DNA from: Sciurus carolinensis | Lineage: Eukaryota > Chordata > Mammalia > Rodentia > Sciuridae | DNA: 64,000 bases | Reading direction: 5' to 3' | Assembly: GCF_902686445.1 (NCBI RefSeq) | Contig: NC_062213.1 | Coordinates: 8,243,241-8,307,240 of the forward strand | Position numbers and translations under genes: made by a program | The notes under the pieces: generated by a model | What the model was told of the DNA's origin: nothing | Database searches by the model: none | Seen by the model: only the letters and a program-made list of their open reading frames with translations | Part shown: positions 57,521 to 64,000 of the stretch, one piece after another | How the letters are laid out: each line of letters opens with the position of its first letter | How positions within the stretch are numbered: the first letter of the stretch is position 1

Positions 57521-57559
57521 AATTCCAGGCTCCTATTGCAAACAATTGTGCAATTACTG

Positions 57560-57710
57560 TGATGTGCAGCAGTGCATCCAGAACCTGGACTCTGCAGGGT
57601 AGAGCTGGGATCTGGGTTTGGACATCCAGTTGCCGTGGGGTCTCAGAAAAATCACTAGAACCCTCTATGACTCAATTTCCCTCCACTGTGAAATGGAAGA
57701 AATGATACCA
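57560..57710 (+). repeat. MIR fragment
   Basis: 'agctgggatctgggtttgga', 'gtctcagaaaaatcactaga', 'actcaatttccctccactgt' and 'gaaatggaagaaatgatacc' follow sense MIR order. Confidence 0.65.
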
Positions 57711-58204
57711 AATGAGGAAGATCAAATTTGAATTTCAGAATTGTATATGAGCTGCCTAATGCATAGTGGGGTTTAGATTGCAAACCCCCAGGCAGAAAGT
57801 AGGCAAAATGTCCACTGCAACAATGAAAATCAGCAATGTCAGACATGAATTTTCTCCTTACCTCGTCATAGGACCTTGATTTTTAGCTGGGTACATGACA
57901 CCCAAAATAAAAACTATTTCCCAGATTTCATCACAGCTTTTGTGGTTTGTAAGGAAGTTTCGGCCAAGAAGATGAAAGTATAAGTGTCACATACAACTTC
58001 TGGGACACATACCCTCTTTCCTTTTTCTTATGGGAACTCAACCATTTTGAACCATGAGTGAGAAACCAAATTCCATGGGTGTCAAAAAGACAAGACAACA
58101 GAAGAAGACTGTGTTCTGAAACCTTCCATTAGCCCTGGAGCACTTTCTGTGGATTTTCTTTAACCCAGGGAAAAAAATAAGCGACCAACTTGATTGAACC
58201 TCTG
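57711..58204. other. Unlabelled sequence, possibly an old LTR
   Basis: 57890-58070 ('tcccagatttcatcacagct') resembles a decayed LTR but I cannot name it. No gene seen. Confidence 0.3.
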
Positions 58205-58376
58205 TAATTCAGGGCAACCCTACTCAGCATCTCTTGGAGACTATTAGAAATGCGCAGGCCTGGTTCCCACTCCAGACCTACAGGATCGGAATCTCAGGTG
58301 AAGAGCCCAGAAACCCAAGTTTTAATAGCCTCCTCAAATGTTACTTACACTCACTGAAGTTTGAGAGGCACTGATT
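58205..58376. mobile_element. MER5-type hAT-Charlie element
   Basis: 'gaaatgcgcaggcctggttc', 'ccagacctacaggatcggaa', 'tctcaggtgaagagcccaga' and 'ctgaagtttgagaggcactg' give a near-complete MER5 in order. Confidence 0.7.
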
Positions 58377-58899
58377 TAGGGTTTTCCAGCACATGCACCC
58401 AACCTGATAACTGATAGAGTAGTTCCAAATTGCAGGTTTTGTCAAGGACTTGGTGAAGGATTAAAAGTCACATGAAATAAAGCCAGGAAGGAAGGCAAAG
58501 TCAATAACTGACAGTGTCAAGATTTAAAATGATTGTGACAGGGTGGAAACACTGGACCAAAGCCAAGCAGATGAAACTTAATGGGAATATATAAAAAGCA
58601 AATCAGAACCGTCTTCCTTTATTGAAGGAAATATAAAATGTTCTACTCTTTGACTTCTTAAATTAAAAAGAGGAAATGTAAAATCACATATCTTAAAATA
58701 CAGCAAATAAGGCTACAAATCAATTCCAATTATAGCTGGTTAAAGGAATGAGAGGAGAGAGGCTTAGGAAATGGAGGAGAGAAAATCTAAAGACAGAGAC
58801 ACAGAGACACAGGCAGACGGGAAGAGAACTGGGAATCCACTTCAGAATCAGACCTGGATTGCATGAAAATTTTTCACATCTGGAGGTGATGGTCATTGT
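58377..58899. other. Unique non-coding sequence
   Basis: AT-rich; no repeat or gene recognised. Confidence 0.35.
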
Positions 58900-59070
58900 G
58901 AGTCAGAAATTATTGAGACTTGCTGTGTTCCAGGCACTGTACCATGTGCATTGCAACTCTAAACATTACCCAGACAGCTGGGTTCAGAGTTACCCTAGTA
59001 CATACTCTACCCACTGGTCCTGCCCAAGTCTCATTACTGATGAATTTCTCAAAGTTGATTCTCACAAAAG
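58900..59070 (-). repeat. MIR fragment
   Basis: 'gctgtgttccaggcactgta' followed by 'ttgcaactctaaacattacc' fits a diverged reverse MIR. Confidence 0.45.
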
Positions 59071-59364
59071 CAAGGAAATCCATGACCTCACATGAGGACA
59101 TTACCACAGACACAAGCTCTCTGCTATGACCGATGGTCCTCCACATCTGGCTTCATCCTAGGGCCATTCCCCTCAGAGGTCCACAATGCAGTCAATGACC
59201 CTGCAGCTTGGTGCTTCCCATTCATGTCTGCAAGGGACTCAGATCTTTGCTCCGAGCAGGTAAGATCCTGGAATAGATACCTTTTCATTCAGTCGCACTG
59301 CCCCGATTTAGGTAAAGGCCCACTCCTGGACAGTAGGGTCATCGGTGAAACTTACCAGTTCTTT
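59071..59364. other. Unique non-coding sequence
   Basis: No repeat recognised. The frame at 59092-59502 runs into the MST-like LTR and is not a gene. Confidence 0.35.
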
Positions 59365-59785
59365 CAGTCAGCTTTTTCCGCTGCTGCAACTGAAAGACCT
59401 GACCAGCCCAACTATGGAGGAGGAAAGGTTTATTTGAGGGCTCACAGTTTCAGAGGTCTTAGTACACAGAAGGTCAGCTCCATTCCTCAGGGCTCAAGGT
59501 GAGGCTGAATATCATGGCAGAAGAGTGTGGCAGAGGGAACCAGCCCACATGGTGACCAGGAAGCAGAGAGAGTCTCCACTCACCAGATATACCCAAAGCA
59601 ATTCCCACCTCCTCCAACCACACCCTACCATTTCAGTTACCTCTCAGTTAATCCCATCAGGGGGATTAATTCACTGATTGGGTTAAGACTCTCACAACCC
59701 AATCATTTCTCCTCTGAACCTTCTTGCATTGTCTACACGTGAACTTTTGGGGGACACCTCACATCCAAACCCTAACACCAATGGA
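59365..59785 (-). mobile_element. MST-like MaLR solo LTR, copy 4
   Basis: 'ggaaaggtttatttgagggc', 'tcacagtttcagaggtctta', 'ccacctcctccaaccacacc', 'ttctcctctgaaccttcttg' and 'acacctcacatccaaaccct'. It is very similar to the copy at 28497, down to 'gaaccttcttgcattgtct'. Confidence 0.75.
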
Positions 59786-60796
59786 CAGAATATTGCTCTC
59801 CAGACCCAATGCTGGAGTCGGGGATGAGGTCACCACCAGTCCTCTCTGGCACCCCGAAGAGAGGGCTCACTATTCCTCATCCTGAGCTTCTTTTTTTCTT
59901 CCAAAGCAAATCAAGTTTCTTCACTTGTTTGCTATAAAAATAAGTAGTGAGAAAATAATAAAATATTCATTTGAAAGCACTTTGGGTTTAAAACAATAAA
60001 CCCCTCCTTATGTCACTGCCAGGGGCTTGAGGAGGTCTCCAGAGGCAGAGGGGACCTCTGCTTGGAACTTCCAGGCTCTTGGCACATCACAGAGAAGGAT
60101 GTGAGGACATAGGGGGGTTCAGCAAAGAGGAAGAGCTTCAGTGGAGAGCTGGAGGTGCGCATGCTCACAGCAGAATACAGCCGCTGTGGAGCCAGACGCG
60201 CTGGCGGTCTCAGGCTGCTCTTTGAGAGGAAATTTGGTGACTGCGGCATTGTGATGTCAGTCCGAGGAACGCAGTCCTCGGCTCACCGGCTGACGGCTTT
60301 GTGGTGGCTGTGTCCTCTCCACCTGTCTATTAGGTCTCCTCTAGCTGGATGATGTTTCGAATGTGCCTCTGTTCAGGGCACATTCTGAAAACACAACTCC
60401 CTTTGTTTTATCTAATCTGAAATGACATTGTGTACGCTTTCATCAAAATGAGCCAGTTTTCATAAACGAGTGACTCCAGTGACTCCATAACTTGTCAATT
60501 TCTCAGGAAAGTGGGAGCGAGAGGTTGGAGGTCAAAAGCGCTCTGGGAAGAAGCCTGATTCTGGGGCTCTCAGCTCTGCAGCTGCAGTGTCTTCTCCCCC
60601 CTCTGTCGCCTTTCTCCCTTTCTCCTACTCTACCTCATTTACAACTCTGCAGCAGCCTCACCACCCCTTCAGAAGCATCATAGGGAAAGACCCTCTGGGA
60701 CCCTGCTCCCATGCTTCCCTTCCAGGAGTACAGTTATATTCTGTAAGGAGGGCTCGTGTGCAGGGCAGTAGCAGGGGCTGGAAGAGGAGGGAGGCA
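59786..60796. other. Unique sequence with a CpG-rich patch
   Basis: 60150-60310 holds roughly ten CpGs and a CRE/AP-1-like 'tgatgtcag'. Frames on both strands (60013-60352) lack known domains. No repeat seen. Confidence 0.4.
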
Positions 60797-60980
60797 GCCA
60801 GGCGGGATGGTGCACACGTCATCCCAACAACTTGGGAAGCTGAGGCAGGAGGATATCGAGTTTGAAGTCAGCCTTGACAACTTAGCAAGAACCTGTCTCA
60901 AAATAAAAAAATAGATAAGAGAGCTGGGAATGTATCACAGAGGGAGTGCAATGACAATACTGTGAAAAATAAAAAATAAA
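60797..60980 (+). mobile_element. B1-dID SINE
   Basis: 'gccaggcgggatggtgcaca', 'acttgggaagctgaggcagg' (7SL-derived B1), then the ID-like part 'gagctgggaatgtatcacag' and an A-rich end. The target-site duplication is 'gaggcagc' at 60791-60798 and 60981-60988. Confidence 0.85.
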
Positions 60981-61339
60981 GAGGCAGCAGCCAGTTGACA
61001 TTTACTGAATGTCTAGGTGTCAAGAATGATGCCACATGCCTTATGGCATTTACTTTAACCATTGCCAGATCTTATCCTGACTTTAGGTGTGAGGGAACAG
61101 AACCAGAACTGTTGATCAGTTGGTTCTGTGTCATTTCCTCAGCTAAGCAAGTGGTCAAGTTGGATTTCGCAATAAGTCTATCTGATTCCACAATCCAAAT
61201 TCTCCTGATCACACTACCTGGGCTCAGTCCAGGATCATTCCCATTTGTCAAAATCATGAGCACTGAACTTTTTCACGGAGATCTCTTGGCTGCTTCTTAT
61301 CTGCTCGCTGGTGCACATTAGTCATGAGAGCTAGTCTCA
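60981..61339. other. Unique sequence, possibly MIR-derived at its start
   Basis: 61000-61090 ('gttgacatttactgaatgtc') looks like the edge of a reverse MIR. No gene seen. Confidence 0.35.
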
Positions 61340-61460
61340 GGTTATACCAGTCTTAGAAACGTGTCTATTTATTGAATGCTTACTATGCACCAAGAAATGC
61401 TTTATGTATACAAACTCAATTTATCCTGCCAATGACCCTGAGAGGCAGTTTATTACAGAG
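61340..61460 (-). repeat. MIR fragment
   Basis: 'tttattgaatgcttactatg', 'caccaagaaatgctttatgt' and 'atttatcctgccaatgaccc' fit reverse MIR. Confidence 0.65.
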
Positions 61461-62213
61461 AATGTTTTTAGTTACAGGTGATTGAGTCACAAATCAAATC
61501 AGTTAAAGCCAAAATGAGAGAGAAGTGAAGAATTTATTTCTCAAGCAAATGAGCAGAGCATGGTGCCATAAGGAGTCCCAGGGCAGTCATCAGGGACGTC
61601 TCCCTCTGGCCTCTGGAGCTGTACTTGTCTTAGCCTGGATCCATTTACAGTGGATCTGGGGCCCCTGACTTCCATCAGGACTCTGTCTCTCCTGTTACCC
61701 TTGGCCTCTATCTCCACCTGGTTTCTCTCCTTGTGGTGGACAAGATGGCTACAAAAAATCCAAGCCTGTTCTCTGCAAAGGCAAGTGACCCCAGAATGAA
61801 GGTCAACACCACTATTTGGCCTCCCGTGCAGTTGGAAAATACTGATAACTGGGGGCAGGAGGGGTGTTCATTATTGGTATTGTTGGAATAATATAGGATG
61901 TCTGTTTTCAAAATAATCTATGTCTTGAAATCAGCTACTTCATTTAGATAAATATGAATGGACTGACTACAGATCTGGACAGGTCATCATACCAACCACG
62001 TTGTGTGTTAGCAAGTTTCCATGGCAAGAACAAGGACTCGAGTTCAAACACTTCCCAAAACAGGAGATGACTGTGACCGCACTGAAATTGAGACAGGTCC
62101 CTACGTCAGCATCACCAACAACTCGTGATGAAAAACTACTGACAAATGCATTTTTAGAGGTTGAAATTAACTTTTAAAAAAGACATCTGTTTCTCCCAAT
62201 TAAAAAGAAAAAG
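61461..62213. other. Unique non-coding sequence
   Basis: No repeat or gene recognised. Confidence 0.35.
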
Positions 62214-62435
62214 GTGGTCAGGCATGGTGGTGCACACCTGTAATCCCAGTGGCTTGGGAGGCTGAGGCACTGAGGCAGGAGGATCACAGGTTTGAAGTCA
62301 GGCTCAGCAACGTAGTGAGACTGTAAGCAACCTTGTGAGATCCTGTCTCAAAATAAAAAATAAAAAGGGCTGAGGACATGGCTCAGTGGTTAAATGCCCT
62401 TGGGTTCAATTCCTGGTTAAAAAAAAAAAAAAAAA
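62214..62435 (+). mobile_element. B1-dID SINE with poly(A)
   Basis: 'caggcatggtggtgcacacc' and 'tgtaatcccagtggcttggg' (B1 part), linker 'aaaataaaaaataaaaaggg', ID part 'ctgaggacatggctcagtgg', then 17 A. It is the best preserved of the three dimers. Confidence 0.9.
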
Positions 62436-62719
62436 GTATTCGGAAAGATCCCCAAAGTTTTCAAACTAAAAATGAAGTTGCTTTGAAGTTGAAGTAGCCA
62501 AAGTAAATTATTTGTAGTCAATTTATGCCTCTTTTTGCCCAGAAAAAAGCAGGAAATAGCTGTCTTCATTGCGTGGAATTTTTACCCAAAATGTAGGATG
62601 TGATTTACCATTGTTTGAAACCCACCTTGGTTTGCAAAATTCACCTGAAATATTTTTTACTTCAACATCTGCCACCCTCATTTTCTTAATTTTCTTTTCA
62701 CTCTCCAAAATTTCTAAAG
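62436..62719. other. Unique non-coding sequence
   Basis: AT-rich spacer, nothing recognised. Confidence 0.35.
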
Positions 62720-62830
62720 ATCCTAGCAAGCATTTATTTGCTGAGTGCCTACTGTGTACTAGGCACTGTCCCAAGTGCTAGGAATACAGAGGACAAAAGA
62801 CAATCCTGTCTTACAAGGTGCTCACCGTCC
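62720..62830 (-). repeat. L2 3' end
   Basis: 'gcatttatttgctgagtgcc', 'tactgtgtactaggcactgt' and 'cccaagtgctaggaatacag' are the inverted L2 tail. Confidence 0.7.
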
Positions 62831-64000
62831 AGTGGGACCACAGGCAGCTGTATGAACAGCCTTAACCCATTGTAACTGAGGAAAATGTGGGGCGGGGGTT
62901 GGGGAGAAGGGAGACTCCCAGAGTCTTCTCCTAATGCCACCTCTGCCTCCAGTCATACTGGGTGAAACAAGCTGCCCCCTGGGGTCAGTACCACTCCCTG
63001 GAAAAAGAGTCACATCAGAGAGTGTGCAGGGCCTCTTGCTGGGGGACCAGAGTCAGCTCCTGGCCAGAGACCTGTTGGGACACCTTGCCTTCATTAAACC
63101 CAGTGACCAGGAGCAGTAGTTACAACCACCCAAGAAGAGGATGTCACTGTGCCCCTAACAGCCTTCTTCCCACAGAAAGCTGGGGATCCAAAGGCCATTT
63201 CAAGTCTCAAATATAATTTGTTTTGCTATAAGCTAGTGACTTGGCAATATAATTTTTTCACATTCTTGCCTATTTGATTTTCAACAATCTCATGAGCCAA
63301 TGACTATATCCATAATTCTTTTCTACTTGTGACTTCCTCTCTAAACTTAATTGCCGGTAACTTAAATTTATTGACTTCAGTGGAAGAACCATATTTATAA
63401 TCTCTTTTCCTTGAGCCATTTTGTCCAACTGAAAATTGGTGCCACCTCAGTCAGTTCAAGGGGGCCATACCTTCTACAGGTCCTTGCTGCAAGGTTGAAT
63501 TTTAATCAGCCTTTGTCACAGAAAGACCTTCCTGGGTTTATTTTTTATTGTTTGGAAATCAGAATCAATTACATCCTCTAGTCCTCAAATTCTTGAACCT
63601 TTCCCACTCCCTTTAATCTCTCCAAAGTGGACACTCTTTTCCTAAGTTCAACTGTCTCTTAAAGTACTTCACTACGGCATCCCATGCAACACAGGCATGA
63701 GAGCAATAGTCTGTTTTTGACCTCTTTACCTGAAGCTACAATTCATTTAGCACATTATCCATCTTTCCAGTGATTCCAGGTGACAGTTGTACCAAATTCA
63801 TGGCCACTGGATAACATGGGTTGCCATTTTCCCATCCTTCAATTACTTTTTTTTTTTTTTTTTTTTTTTGGCTCCCCATTCCTAAGTCCCGGATTTAATG
63901 CCACATAATTTAGATTTTCCTGCTATGGTAGCATTTCAATGACAAGTCCCAACCGCTGTATCAATCAACTTAGCAGGAATAATGCTGGAGTAACAAAAAA
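62831..64000. other. Unique sequence with a T23 run
   Basis: A homopolymer of 23 T lies at 63847-63869. No SINE body follows it on either side. Nothing else recognised; the sequence is AT-rich and gene-free to the end of the window. Confidence 0.45.

Noticed and set aside
59092..59502. 136-codon ORF
   Set aside because: Its 3' half lies in an MST-like LTR and the 5' half has no recognisable domain.
63847..63869. T23 run as the tail of a minus-strand SINE
   Set aside because: No B1, ID or other SINE body follows on the right, so it is listed only as a homopolymer.

Overview
This 64 kb window is non-coding mammalian DNA, most probably from a squirrel-family rodent (Sciuridae: ground squirrel, marmot or tree squirrel). 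The lineage call rests on dimeric B1-dID SINEs (minus strand 42821-43006; plus strand 60797-60980 and 62214-62435), a stand-alone ID element (48719-48807), rodent-style young L1s and many MaLR LTRs. Ancient mammal-wide repeats (MIR, L2, MER5, MLT1, L1M) fill much of the rest. I recognise no protein-coding host gene or exon, no tRNA/rRNA gene and no bacterial-type feature. Open frames are either inside transposons, inside a 14-bp minisatellite, or chance ORFs below about 140 codons.

Layout. 1-8.9 kb: unique sequence with MIR, L2, MLT1, MER5 and a minus-strand solo LTR (about 5.54-6.1 kb). 8.9-24 kb: a nested retrotransposon complex. A 5'-truncated L1 (8876-16159) carries two short L1 3'-end insertions that share one target-site motif, and a 4.2-kb endogenous retrovirus (ERV) copy. 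That ERV copy looks like an RNA-derived retrocopy: it starts at R, ends in poly(A) after R, lacks a 5' U3 and a 3' U5, and has a 13-17 bp target-site duplication. Next is a compound L1: one L1 5' region that looks spliced (16160-17219), a piece of a different ERV with a tRNA-Phe-type primer-binding site (17220-17429), and a full-length but decayed L1 (17430-23957) that retains the intron-like segment.

24-34 kb: unique AT-rich sequence, an L2, a roughly 59-copy 14-bp minisatellite (27611-28440), an MST-like LTR and an old L1M (30620-33763) with a MaLR piece near its 3' end. 34-48.7 kb: mostly unique sequence with L2, MIR, MLT1 and L1 pieces, plus a nearly identical 82-bp segment present twice 2.1 kb apart. 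48.7-64 kb: ID and B1-dID SINEs, three MST-like LTRs, MIRs, L2s and MER5. Around 51.9-53.7 kb are two diverged copies of an unrecognised ~118-bp non-coding element, a ~95-bp retrocopy inserted in a MIR, and a symmetrical cluster of homeodomain/NFI-type motifs.

No genes cooperate here. The interest is in retrotransposon biology (trans-mobilised ERV RNA, spliced L1 RNA, chimeric 5' ends) and in candidate regulatory non-coding elements. Repeat family names come from recognising consensus-like wording by eye; boundaries of old repeats are approximate to tens of bases.
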